Below, one piece after another: positions 1 through 9,070 of a DNA stretch of 64,000 nucleotides. Position 1 is the stretch's first letter; the number at the start of each line of letters is the position of its first letter. The translations under genes and the position numbers were made by a program. The stretch is from Postechiella marina (GTDB lineage Bacteria > Bacteroidota > Bacteroidia > Flavobacteriales > Flavobacteriaceae): positions 62,001 through 126,000 of the forward strand of contig NZ_BAABCA010000008.1 in NCBI RefSeq assembly GCF_039538365.1. Direction: 5' to 3'. The notes under the pieces were generated by a model that saw nothing but the letters and a program-made list of their open reading frames with translations, was not told the DNA's origin and did not search any database.

Positions 1-224
1 CTGAAGAAGCTCAAACTGAATTTGATGTTATCTTAAAAGCAGCTGGTGGTTCTAAATTAGCAGTTGTAAAATTAGTTAAAGAATTAACTGGTTTAGGTTT
101 AAAAGAAGCTAAAGGTTTAGTTGATGATGCACCAAGTGCAATTAAAGAAGGTATTACTAAAGATGAAGCTGAGGCTTTAAAAGCATCTTTAGAAGAAGCT
201 GGAGCAGAGGTAGAGCTTAAGTAA
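1..224 (+). CDS. rplL: 50S ribosomal protein L7/L12, C-terminal part
   Basis: The reading frame is open from the window start and ends at TAA 222-224. It encodes the C-terminal domain of the L7/L12 stalk protein, which recruits translation factors to the ribosome. The peptide contains the typical FDVIL, KLAVVKLVKELTGLGLKEAK and VDDAPSAIKEG blocks and ends EVELK. Only about 73 residues are visible; the N-terminal dimerisation domain and hinge lie upstream. It is the gene before rpoB, as in most bacteria. Identification is firm. Confidence 0.97.
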   Translation, partial: EEAQTEFDVILKAAGGSKLAVVKLVKELTGLGLKEAKGLVDDAPSAIKEGITKDEAEALKASLEEAGAEVELK

Positions 225-247
225 GCTTAACAACTCAAAAACATAAA

Positions 248-284
248 GGTTTAGGTCTGGAGAACGTTCTTCAAGACCTAAACC
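248..284 (+). terminator. Hairpin between rplL and rpoB (attenuator or processing site)
   Basis: An 11-bp perfect stem (248-258 with 274-284, GGTTTAGGTCT / AGACCTAAACC) closes a 15-base loop that itself contains the palindrome AGAACGTTCT. No U-run follows, so full termination is unlikely. In other bacteria the rplL-rpoB gap carries an attenuator or an RNase III site that sets the ratio of ribosomal protein to RNA polymerase subunits; the same role is inferred here. Confidence 0.6.
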
Positions 285-348
285 ATTTTGTGTATATAAT
301 AGTTTATATACGCTATTAATTTTTTTTTAATCATAATTCCGTCCATTG

Positions 349-3300
349 ATGTTATTAACACAAGCTGAAAGATTAAATTTCTCATCTATTGTAAATAGAA
401 CGGAATATCCAGATTTCTTGGATATTCAGATAAAATCCTTCCAGGATTTTTTCCAATTAGAGACAAAATCTGAAGAAAGAGGTGATGAAGGTTTATACAA
501 TACCTTCATGGAGAACTTTCCAATAACTGATTCACGTAATCAATTTGTTTTAGAATTTTTAGATTACTTTGTAGACCCACCACGTTACGCCATAGATGAG
601 TGTATAGAAAGAGGGCTTACTTATAGCGTTCCGCTTAAGGCAAGGTTAAAGTTATATTGTACAGACCCTGAACACGAGGATTTCGAAACTATTGTTCAAG
701 ATGTGTACTTAGGAACTATACCTTACATGACACCTTCTGGTACTTTTTGTATCAACGGAGCAGAGCGTGTAGTAGTATCTCAATTACACCGTTCGCCAGG
801 GGTTTTCTTTGGTCAGTCTTTCCATGCTAATGGAACAAAGTTATATTCAGCTAGAGTAATACCATTTAAAGGATCTTGGATTGAGTTTGCTACAGACATC
901 AATCAAGTAATGTATGCTTACATTGATAGAAAGAAAAAATTACCTGTTACAACGCTTTTCCGTGCTATTGGATTTGAGCGTGATAAAGATATTTTAGAGA
1001 TTTTTGATTTGGCTGAAGAAGCTAAAGTTTCAAAATCTGGTTTAAAAAAGTATTTAGGAAGAAAATTAGCTGCACGTGTATTAAATACATGGCATGAAGA
1101 TTTTGTTGATGAAGATACTGGTGAGGTTGTATCTATTGAGCGTAACGAGATTGTGCTTGACCGTGATACAATTTTAGACAAAGAAAACATTGAAGAAATT
1201 CTTGAGGCAGATGTAAAAACAATTCTTTTACATAAAGAAACTGCAGAACAAGGCGATTATGCAATAATACATAATACACTTCAAAAGGATCCAACAAACT
1301 CGGAAAAAGAGGCTGTTGAGCATATCTATAGACAATTACGTAATGCTGAGCCACCAGATGAGGAAACAGCACGTGGTATTATAGATAAATTATTTTTTAG
1401 CGACCAACGTTACTCTTTAGGAGAAGTAGGTCGTTATAGAATGAATAAAAAATTAGGTCTTGATATTGGAATGGATAAGCAAGTGCTTACCAAAGAAGAT
1501 ATTATTACTATTATAAAATATTTAATTGAGCTTATTAACTCTAAAGCAGAGATTGATGATATTGATCACTTATCTAACCGTCGTGTTAGAACTGTTGGAG
1601 AGCAATTATCGTCTCAATTTGGTGTTGGTTTAGCTCGTATGGCTCGAACTATTCGTGAGCGTATGAACGTTCGTGATAACGAAGTATTTACTCCAATAGA
1701 TTTAATTAATGCAAAGACCTTGTCGTCTGTAATTAATTCTTTCTTTGGTACAAACCAGTTGTCTCAGTTTATGGATCAAACAAACCCATTAGCAGAGATA
1801 ACTCATAAGCGTCGTTTATCGGCTCTTGGACCTGGAGGTCTTTCGAGAGAAAGAGCTGGTTTCGAGGTTCGTGATGTACACTATACACACTATGGTCGTT
1901 TATGTCCTATTGAAACACCAGAGGGACCAAATATTGGTTTAATTTCTTCACTTTCTGTATATGCTAAAGTGAACTCTATGGGATTCATTGAAACACCTTA
2001 TAGAAAGGTAACAGATGGCGTTGTAGATATTCAAAATGAGCCTACTTACTTAAGTGCAGAAGAAGAGGAAGAAAAATTAATAGCTCAAGCAACTGTTAAT
2101 GTTGATGAAAGTGGTAAAATTTTACATGATAAGGTAATTGCAAGAATGGAAGGTGACTTCCCGGTAATAGATCCGAATGAATTACATTATACAGATGTAG
2201 CACCAAACCAAATTTCATCTATATCTGCATCTTTAATTCCGTTCTTGGAACATGATGATGCCAACAGAGCCTTGATGGGATCGAATATGATGCGTCAAGC
2301 AGTACCATTATTAAGAGTAGATTCTCCAATTGTAGGTACAGGTTTAGAACGTCAAGTAGCTTCAGACTCTAGAGTATTAATTAATGCTGAAGGCGAAGGA
2401 GAAGTATTATATGTTGATGCTAATGAAATTAAAATTAGATATGGACGTACAGAAGATCAAGCTGCTGTAAGTTTTGATTCTGATATTAAAACATATCAAT
2501 TAGTAAAATTTAGAAAAACTAACCAAGGTACTTCTATTAACTTAAAACCAATTGTGGTTAAGGGGGATAGAGTTTCTAAAGGACAAGTTTTATGTGAAGG
2601 TTATGCAACTCAAAAAGGAGAGCTTGCTTTAGGTAGAAACATGAAAGTGGCCTTTATGCCATGGAAAGGTTATAACTTTGAGGATGCGATTGTAATTTCT
2701 GAAAAAGTTGTTAGAGAGGATATATTTACATCTATTCATATTGATGAGTATTCATTAGAAGTTAGAGATACTAAATTAGGTAACGAAGAGTTAACTAACG
2801 ACATTCCTAATGTTTCTGAAGAAGCTACAAAAGATTTAGATGAAAACGGAATGATTCGTGTTGGGGCCGAAGTTAAACCTGGAGATATTCTTATTGGTAA
2901 AATTACACCAAAAGGAGAATCTGACCCAACACCAGAAGAAAAATTATTACGTGCTATTTTTGGTGATAAAGCAGGCGATGTAAAAGATGCTTCTTTAAAA
3001 GCATCTCCATCATTACACGGTGTTGTTATCGAAAAGAAATTGTTTGCAAGAGCAGTAAAAGACAAACGTAAAAGAGCTCAAGATAAAGACGATATCTTAG
3101 CCTTAGAAGCTCAATACGATAGAAAATTTGACGATTTAAAAGAAGTTTTAATCGAAAAATTATTCAATATAGTAAACGGTAAAACTGCTCAAGGTATTTT
3201 TAACGATTTAGGAGAAGAAGTATTACCTAAAGGTAAAAAGTTTACTCTTAAAATGTTAAATGCTGTTGACGATTATGCGCATTTAGTATCAGGAAAGTGG

Positions 3301-4161
3301 ACTACAGATGATCGTACCAATAGTTTAGTAGCCGATTTAATTCACAATTATAAAATTAAAGAAAACGATTTACAAGGTTCTTTAAGACGCGAGAAGTTTA
3401 CAATTTCTGTTGGAGATGAATTACCAGCAGGTATTATAAAATTAGCAAAAGTTTATATCGCTAAAAAGCGTAAATTAAAGGTAGGTGATAAAATGGCAGG
3501 ACGTCACGGTAACAAAGGTATTGTTGCACGTATAGTTCGTCAAGAAGATATGCCTTTCTTAGATGATGGAACACCTGTTGATATTGTATTAAACCCACTT
3601 GGTGTACCATCTCGTATGAACATTGGGCAAATATATGAAACAGTTCTTGGTTGGGCTGGTCAAAAATTAAATCGTAAATATGCGACTCCTATTTTTGATG
3701 GGGCAACTATAGAACAAATTAATGGTTATACAGACGAAGCTGGAATTCCTCGTTATGGTCATACTTATCTTTACGATGGTGGGTCTGGAGAGCGTTTCGA
3801 TCAGCCAGCTACTGTAGGAGTTATCTATATGTTAAAACTAGGACATATGGTTGACGATAAGATGCACGCACGTTCTATAGGACCATACTCTTTAATAACA
3901 CAACAACCATTAGGTGGTAAAGCACAATTTGGAGGTCAGCGTTTTGGAGAGATGGAAGTATGGGCACTTGAGGCTTATGGAGCATCAAGTACTCTACGTG
4001 AGATTTTAACAGTAAAATCTGATGATGTAATTGGTAGAGCTAAAACTTACGAAGCTATTGTTAAGGGAGAGCCAATGCCAGATCCTGGACTACCAGAATC
4101 TTTTAATGTACTTATGCACGAATTAAAAGGTTTAGGATTAGATATTAGATTAGAAGAATAA
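349..4161 (+). CDS. rpoB: DNA-directed RNA polymerase subunit beta
   Basis: Encodes the beta subunit of RNA polymerase (1270 aa, normal Bacteroidota length). The rifampicin-binding cluster is near residues 465-510 (FFGTNQLSQFMDQTNPLAEI, then LSALGPGG), followed by the conserved CPIETPEGPNIGL block. The C-terminal part has the GDKMAGRHGNKG and MEVWALEAYGA motifs. ATG at 349 is preferred over a TTG at 346 because the family begins MLLTQ-. There is no Shine-Dalgarno, as is usual in this phylum. The rifampicin cluster shows no obvious resistance substitution by eye. It is co-transcribed with rplL and rpoC. Confidence 0.99.
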   Translation: MLLTQAERLNFSSIVNRTEYPDFLDIQIKSFQDFFQLETKSEERGDEGLYNTFMENFPITDSRNQFVLEFLDYFVDPPRYAIDECIERGLTYSVPLKARLKLYCTDPEHEDFETIVQDVYLGTIPYMTPSGTFCINGAERVVVSQLHRSPGVFFGQSFHANGTKLYSARVIPFKGSWIEFATDINQVMYAYIDRKKKLPVTTLFRAIGFERDKDILEIFDLAEEAKVSKSGLKKYLGRKLAARVLNTWHEDFVDEDTGEVVSIERNEIVLDRDTILDKENIEEILEADVKTILLHKETAEQGDYAIIHNTLQKDPTNSEKEAVEHIYRQLRNAEPPDEETARGIIDKLFFSDQRYSLGEVGRYRMNKKLGLDIGMDKQVLTKEDIITIIKYLIELINSKAEIDDIDHLSNRRVRTVGEQLSSQFGVGLARMARTIRERMNVRDNEVFTPIDLINAKTLSSVINSFFGTNQLSQFMDQTNPLAEITHKRRLSALGPGGLSRERAGFEVRDVHYTHYGRLCPIETPEGPNIGLISSLSVYAKVNSMGFIETPYRKVTDGVVDIQNEPTYLSAEEEEEKLIAQATVNVDESGKILHDKVIARMEGDFPVIDPNELHYTDVAPNQISSISASLIPFLEHDDANRALMGSNMMRQAVPLLRVDSPIVGTGLERQVASDSRVLINAEGEGEVLYVDANEIKIRYGRTEDQAAVSFDSDIKTYQLVKFRKTNQGTSINLKPIVVKGDRVSKGQVLCEGYATQKGELALGRNMKVAFMPWKGYNFEDAIVISEKVVREDIFTSIHIDEYSLEVRDTKLGNEELTNDIPNVSEEATKDLDENGMIRVGAEVKPGDILIGKITPKGESDPTPEEKLLRAIFGDKAGDVKDASLKASPSLHGVVIEKKLFARAVKDKRKRAQDKDDILALEAQYDRKFDDLKEVLIEKLFNIVNGKTAQGIFNDLGEEVLPKGKKFTLKMLNAVDDYAHLVSGKWTTDDRTNSLVADLIHNYKIKENDLQGSLRREKFTISVGDELPAGIIKLAKVYIAKKRKLKVGDKMAGRHGNKGIVARIVRQEDMPFLDDGTPVDIVLNPLGVPSRMNIGQIYETVLGWAGQKLNRKYATPIFDGATIEQINGYTDEAGIPRYGHTYLYDGGSGERFDQPATVGVIYMLKLGHMVDDKMHARSIGPYSLITQQPLGGKAQFGGQRFGEMEVWALEAYGASSTLREILTVKSDDVIGRAKTYEAIVKGEPMPDPGLPESFNVLMHELKGLGLDIRLEE

Positions 4162-4180
4162 AAAACTAGTAATCGGTTAT

Positions 4181-4225
4181 CAGTCTGCGCTAATACTGCA
4201 GACTGAATACTGAGTACTGAATACT
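4181..4225 (+). repeat. Inverted and direct repeats in the rpoB-rpoC spacer
   Basis: The 71-base spacer contains a perfect 8-bp hairpin, CAGTCTGC (4181-4188) with GCAGACTG (4198-4205). It also has a 10-base direct repeat ACTGAATACT at 4202-4211 and 4216-4225. There is no U-run, so it is not a terminator. It could be an mRNA processing or stability element between the two large subunit genes. Confidence 0.55.
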
Positions 4226-4232
4226 AGAACAA

Positions 4233-7200
4233 ATGGCAAGAAAACAAGATAAGAATCCAGTAAAGAGATTTAATAAAATCTCAATTGGTTTAGCATCACC
4301 AGAGTCTATTTTAGCAGAGTCTAAAGGTGAAGTTTTAAAACCAGAAACTATTAATTATCGAACACACAAACCAGAAAGAGATGGTTTGTTCTGTGAGCGT
4401 ATTTTTGGTCCTGTAAAGGATTATGAGTGTGCTTGTGGTAAATATAAAAGAATTCGCTATAAAGGTATTGTATGCGACCGTTGTGGTGTAGAAGTAACAG
4501 AAAAGAAAGTACGTAGAGATAGAGTAGGGCACATTAATTTAGTTGTTCCTGTAGCTCATATTTGGTACTTCCGTTCTTTACCAAATAAAATAGGTTATTT
4601 ATTAGGCTTGCCTTCTAAGAAATTAGATATGATTATTTACTACGAACGTTATGTAGTAATACAGCCTGGTAATGCTAAAAATGAAGAAGGAGAACCATTA
4701 CAAAAAATGGACTTCTTAACAGAAGAAGAGTATTTAAATGTTCTTGAAACACTTCCTCAAGATAATCAATATTTAGACGATACAGACCCTAACAAGTTTC
4801 TTGCTAAAATGGGGGCAGAATGTTTAATTGAATTGTTATCTAGAATTGATTTAGAGAAATTGTCTTATGAATTACGTCATAAAGCAAATACAGAAACATC
4901 TAAACAACGTAAAACTGAAGCGTTAAAACGTTTACAAGTTGTTGGGTCTCTAAGAGAATCTAATCAAAATAGAGAAAATCGTCCAGAGTGGATGATTATG
5001 AAAGTTATTCCAATCATTCCGCCAGAATTACGTCCATTAGTACCATTAGATGGAGGTCGTTTTGCAACGTCTGATTTAAATGATTTATACCGTCGTGTAA
5101 TTATTCGTAACAACCGTCTTAAAAGATTAGTTGAGATAAAAGCACCAGAGGTGATTTTACGTAACGAGAAACGTATGTTACAAGAATCTGTAGATTCATT
5201 GTTTGATAACACACGTAAATCATCTGCAGTAAAAACAGATTCTAACAGACCACTAAAATCTTTATCAGATTCACTTAAAGGTAAGCAAGGGCGTTTTCGT
5301 CAAAACTTACTAGGTAAGCGTGTTGATTATTCTGCACGTTCTGTAATTGTTGTTGGTCCAGAATTAAAGTTATTTGAATGCGGATTGCCTAAAAATATGG
5401 CAGCAGAATTATACAAGCCTTTTGTAATTAGAAAATTAATTGAAAGAGGTATTGTTAAAACTGTAAAATCTGCAAAGAAAATTATAGACAAAAGAGAGCC
5501 AGTTGTTTGGGATATCTTGGAGAATGTTCTTAAAGGACATCCAGTATTACTAAACCGTGCTCCTACATTACACCGTTTGGGTATTCAAGCTTTCCAACCA
5601 AAATTAATTGAGGGTAAAGCAATCCAGTTACACCCATTAGTGTGTACTGCATTTAATGCCGATTTTGATGGTGATCAAATGGCGGTTCACTTGCCATTAG
5701 GACCAGAAGCTATTTTAGAGTGTCAATTATTAATGTTGGCCTCTCATAATATATTAAATCCTGCAAACGGATCTCCGGTAACAGTACCTTCGCAAGATAT
5801 GGTACTTGGTCTTTATTACATGACCAAGCTACGTAAATCTACTCCAGAAGTGCCAATTAAAGGAGAAGGCTTAACTTTTTACTCTCCAGAAGAAGTAACT
5901 ATTGCTTTTAACGAAAAAAGAGTTGACTTAAATGCGGGTATTAAAGTTAGAACTATCGACATTAATGAAGATGGTAAACTTGATAGAATGATTGTAGAAA
6001 CTACAGTTGGTAGAGTATTATTTAACCAACATGTACCACAAGCTGCAGGATATATTAACCAAGTATTAACCAAAAAGTCTTTAAGAGATATTATTGGAGA
6101 TATTCTTAAAGTTACTTCGGTTCCAGAAACTGCAGATTTCTTAGATGCTATTAGAACATTAGGGTTTAATTTTGCATTTAAAGGTGGATTATCATTTAGT
6201 TTAGGAGATATTATTATCCCGCCAGAAAAGCAAGGAATGATTGATAAAGCCAATGGTTTAGTTGATGGTATTACCGGAAACTATAACATGGGACTTATTA
6301 CTAATAACGAACGTTACAACCAAGTTATTGATATTTGGACTTCAACAAATGCTGAATTGACAGAATTGTCTATGAAGCGTATTAGAGAAGATCAACAAGG
6401 ATTTAACTCGGTGTTTATGATGCTTGATTCTGGTGCTCGTGGATCTAAAGAACAGATTCGTCAGTTAACAGGTATGCGTGGGTTAATGGCAAAACCTAAA
6501 AAATCTAATGCAGGTGGAGGAGAAATTATTGAAAATCCAATTCTTTCTAATTTTAAAGAAGGTCTTTCAATTTTAGAATACTTTATCTCAACGCACGGTG
6601 CACGTAAAGGACTTGCAGATACAGCACTTAAAACTGCCGATGCAGGGTACTTAACACGTCGTTTAGTTGATGTTTCTCAGGATGTTATTATTAACACTGA
6701 AGATTGTGGAACATTAAGAGGGGTAGAAGTAGAGCCATTAAAGAAAAACGATGAAGTTGTTGAAACTTTAGAAGAAAGAATTGTTGGTCGTGTATCTTTA
6801 AACGATGTTCATAACCCATTAACAGATGAATTATTAGTATCTGCAGGAGAATTAATTGACGATGATATTGCTAGAAATATTCAAGCATCACCAATCGAAA
6901 CATTAGAAGTACGTTCAGCTTTAAGTTGTGAAGCTTTAAGAGGTATTTGTGCTAAATGTTACGGGCGTAACCTTGCTACAGGTAAAATGGTACAACGTGG
7001 TGAAGCTGTAGGTGTAGTTGCTGCACAGTCTATTGGAGAACCAGGTACACAGTTAACATTACGTACTTTCCACGTGGGTGGTATTGCTGGTAACATTTCT
7101 GAGGATAATAAATTAGTTGTTAAGTTTGATGGCGTTGCCGAAATTGAAGACTTAAAAACAGTTAAAGGCCAAGATAACGAAGGAAACGAGGTTGATATTG

Positions 7201-8534
7201 TTATATCTCGTACTTCTGAAATTAAATTAGTAGACAAGAAAACTGGTATTGTATTAAGTACAAACAACATTCCTTATGGTTCTACTGTTTCTGTTAAAAA
7301 TGGAGATACGTTGAAGAAAGGAGATGTAGTATGTCAATGGGATCCTTATAACGGTGTTATTATTTCTGAATTTGCTGGTAAAGTAAAATACGAAAACATT
7401 GAACAAGGTGTTACTTATCAAGTTGAAATTGATGAGCAAACAGGATTCCAAGAAAAAGTTATATCAGAATCTAGAAATAAAAAATTAATTCCAACGCTTC
7501 ATATTGTAGATGGAAATGATGACGTGATACGTTCATACAACTTACCAGTTGGGGCTCACTTAATGATTGACGATAACGATAAGATTCAAGTAGGTAAGAT
7601 TTTAGTTAAAATACCTCGTAAATCTGCGAAAGCAGGTGATATTACTGGAGGTCTTCCTCGTGTAACAGAATTATTTGAAGCACGTAACCCATCTAACCCT
7701 GCTGTTGTTTCTGCAATTGATGGAGTCGTATCTTTTGGAAAAATTAAAAGAGGTAATCGTGAGATTATTGTAGAGTCTAAAACTGGAGATATTAAGAAAT
7801 ACCTAGTTAAGTTATCTAATCAAATTCTTGTACAAGAAAACGATTTTGTAAAGGCAGGTATGCCATTATCAGATGGTTCTATAACACCTAATGATATTTT
7901 AAATATCAAAGGTCCTTCAGCTGTACAACAATACTTAGTAAACGAGGTACAAGAAGTATACCGATTACAAGGTGTGAAAATTAACGATAAACACTTCGAA
8001 GTTGTTGTTCGTCAGATGATGCGTAAAGTTAGAATTATAGATTCTGGTGATACTATTTTCTTAGAAGATCAATTGGCTCATAAAGCAGATTTCATTTTAG
8101 AAAATGATAATATTTTTGGAATGAAAGTTATTGAAGATGCTGGAGATTCTACAACTCTTAATGCAGGGCAAATTATTTCGCCTCGTGAATTAAGAGATGA
8201 AAACTCGATTTTACGTAGAGAAGATAAGCAGCTTGTTGTGGCTAGAGAAGCTAGACCTGCAACTGCAACTCCAATTTTACAAGGTATTACTAGAGCATCG
8301 CTACAAACGAAATCATTTATTTCTGCAGCGTCGTTCCAAGAAACTACTAAAGTACTTAACGAAGCAGCTGTAGCTGGTAAAGTTGATTCTTTAGAAGGCC
8401 TTAAAGAAAATGTAATTGTTGGACACAGAATTCCAGCAGGTACAGGTATGCGTACTTACAAAGATATTATTGTAGGCTCTAAAGAAGAGTTTGACGAAAT
8501 GATGCAAGTAAAGCAAGAATTGAATTATAACTAA
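4233..8534 (+). CDS. rpoC: DNA-directed RNA polymerase subunit beta'
   Basis: Encodes the beta' subunit of RNA polymerase (1433 aa). The N-terminal zinc site is C66, C68, C81 and C84. The catalytic Mg-binding motif NADFDGDQM has Asp477, 479 and 481. The second zinc site lies around CEALRGICAKC. The bridge helix and trigger loop follow, with GARGSKEQIRQLTGMRGLM and AAQSIGEPGTQLTLRTFH. The length agrees with other Bacteroidota beta' proteins, which carry a large insertion in the C-terminal half. It follows rpoB by 71 bases, and a strong terminator follows it. Confidence 0.99.
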   Translation: MARKQDKNPVKRFNKISIGLASPESILAESKGEVLKPETINYRTHKPERDGLFCERIFGPVKDYECACGKYKRIRYKGIVCDRCGVEVTEKKVRRDRVGHINLVVPVAHIWYFRSLPNKIGYLLGLPSKKLDMIIYYERYVVIQPGNAKNEEGEPLQKMDFLTEEEYLNVLETLPQDNQYLDDTDPNKFLAKMGAECLIELLSRIDLEKLSYELRHKANTETSKQRKTEALKRLQVVGSLRESNQNRENRPEWMIMKVIPIIPPELRPLVPLDGGRFATSDLNDLYRRVIIRNNRLKRLVEIKAPEVILRNEKRMLQESVDSLFDNTRKSSAVKTDSNRPLKSLSDSLKGKQGRFRQNLLGKRVDYSARSVIVVGPELKLFECGLPKNMAAELYKPFVIRKLIERGIVKTVKSAKKIIDKREPVVWDILENVLKGHPVLLNRAPTLHRLGIQAFQPKLIEGKAIQLHPLVCTAFNADFDGDQMAVHLPLGPEAILECQLLMLASHNILNPANGSPVTVPSQDMVLGLYYMTKLRKSTPEVPIKGEGLTFYSPEEVTIAFNEKRVDLNAGIKVRTIDINEDGKLDRMIVETTVGRVLFNQHVPQAAGYINQVLTKKSLRDIIGDILKVTSVPETADFLDAIRTLGFNFAFKGGLSFSLGDIIIPPEKQGMIDKANGLVDGITGNYNMGLITNNERYNQVIDIWTSTNAELTELSMKRIREDQQGFNSVFMMLDSGARGSKEQIRQLTGMRGLMAKPKKSNAGGGEIIENPILSNFKEGLSILEYFISTHGARKGLADTALKTADAGYLTRRLVDVSQDVIINTEDCGTLRGVEVEPLKKNDEVVETLEERIVGRVSLNDVHNPLTDELLVSAGELIDDDIARNIQASPIETLEVRSALSCEALRGICAKCYGRNLATGKMVQRGEAVGVVAAQSIGEPGTQLTLRTFHVGGIAGNISEDNKLVVKFDGVAEIEDLKTVKGQDNEGNEVDIVISRTSEIKLVDKKTGIVLSTNNIPYGSTVSVKNGDTLKKGDVVCQWDPYNGVIISEFAGKVKYENIEQGVTYQVEIDEQTGFQEKVISESRNKKLIPTLHIVDGNDDVIRSYNLPVGAHLMIDDNDKIQVGKILVKIPRKSAKAGDITGGLPRVTELFEARNPSNPAVVSAIDGVVSFGKIKRGNREIIVESKTGDIKKYLVKLSNQILVQENDFVKAGMPLSDGSITPNDILNIKGPSAVQQYLVNEVQEVYRLQGVKINDKHFEVVVRQMMRKVRIIDSGDTIFLEDQLAHKADFILENDNIFGMKVIEDAGDSTTLNAGQIISPRELRDENSILRREDKQLVVAREARPATATPILQGITRASLQTKSFISAASFQETTKVLNEAAVAGKVDSLEGLKENVIVGHRIPAGTGMRTYKDIIVGSKEEFDEMMQVKQELNYN

Positions 8535-8539
8535 TATTT

Positions 8540-8570
8540 AAAATTCCCGCGAAGGCGGGAATTTTAATTT
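8540..8570 (+). terminator. rho-independent terminator after rpoC
   Basis: A perfect 11-bp stem AAAATTCCCGC (8540-8550) / GCGGGAATTTT (8555-8565) has a GAAG tetraloop and is followed by a T-rich stretch. It starts 6 bases after the rpoC stop codon, so it ends the main RNA polymerase transcript. Confidence 0.85.
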
Positions 8571-8597
8571 CCACTACAGTGGCAATCATAATAAATT

Positions 8598-8635
8598 AAA
8601 GCCTTCAAGTATAAATTACTAGAAGGTTTTTTTTA
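8598..8635 (+). terminator. Second hairpin with U-run after rpoC
   Basis: AAGCCTTC (8599-8606) can pair with GAAGGTTT (8622-8629, one G-U pair). The right arm runs into TTTTTTTT. It lies between the rpoC terminator and the DUF3467 gene, suggesting that gene can be transcribed separately. Confidence 0.6.
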
Positions 8636-8696
8636 TTTAATAAATTATTAAAATAACTTATTCCACTTTTTGTGGATATTAAAAAAATAATACTCA

Positions 8697-9014
8697 ATGG
8701 CAGACGAAAACGAAAAACCCAAACAAGGACAAATAAATATAGAGCTTGATGAAGCAGTAGCAGAAGGTACTTATTCTAATCTTGCAATTATCAACCATTC
8801 AGTTTCAGAGTTTGTAGTAGACTTTGTTAATATTATGCCAGGAGTACCTAAGAGTAAGGTTAAATCTAGAATAATATTAACACCACAACACGCTAAGCGT
8901 TTGCTTAAAGCGCTTGCCGATAATGTAAATAGGTTTGAGAATTCTCATGGAGAAATAAAAGATTACGAGCAGCCTCCAATACCTTTAAATTTTGGACCTA
9001 CTGGCCAAGCTTAA
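8697..9014 (+). CDS. DUF3467 family protein
   Basis: A 105-residue cytoplasmic protein with an acidic N-terminus (MADENEKPKQGQINIELDEA). Its core, around SNLAIINHSVSEFVVDFVNI and SRIILTPQHAKRLLKALADN, matches the DUF3467 family as I remember it. The family's molecular function is not established. Its regular place directly behind rpoC in Bacteroidota suggests a link to transcription, but that is inference. Two terminator-like hairpins separate it from rpoC, and a bidirectional terminator follows. Confidence 0.85.
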   Translation: MADENEKPKQGQINIELDEAVAEGTYSNLAIINHSVSEFVVDFVNIMPGVPKSKVKSRIILTPQHAKRLLKALADNVNRFENSHGEIKDYEQPPIPLNFGPTGQA

Positions 9015-9016
9015 AT

Positions 9017-9057
9017 AAAAAAGCCTTTGATTCTATCTGGAATCAAAGGCTTTTTTT
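9017..9057. terminator. Bidirectional terminator between DUF3467 gene and prfC
   Basis: A perfect 17-bp stem (9017-9033 with 9040-9056) with a 6-base loop has an A-run on the left and a T-run on the right. It serves both convergent genes. Confidence 0.93.
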
Positions 9058-9070
9058 ATAGTGATAATAT

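Noticed and set aside
4202..4225. Repeat pair between rpoB and rpoC considered as a CRISPR remnant
   Set aside because: The repeats are only 10 bases with a 4-base spacer; there are no cas genes.
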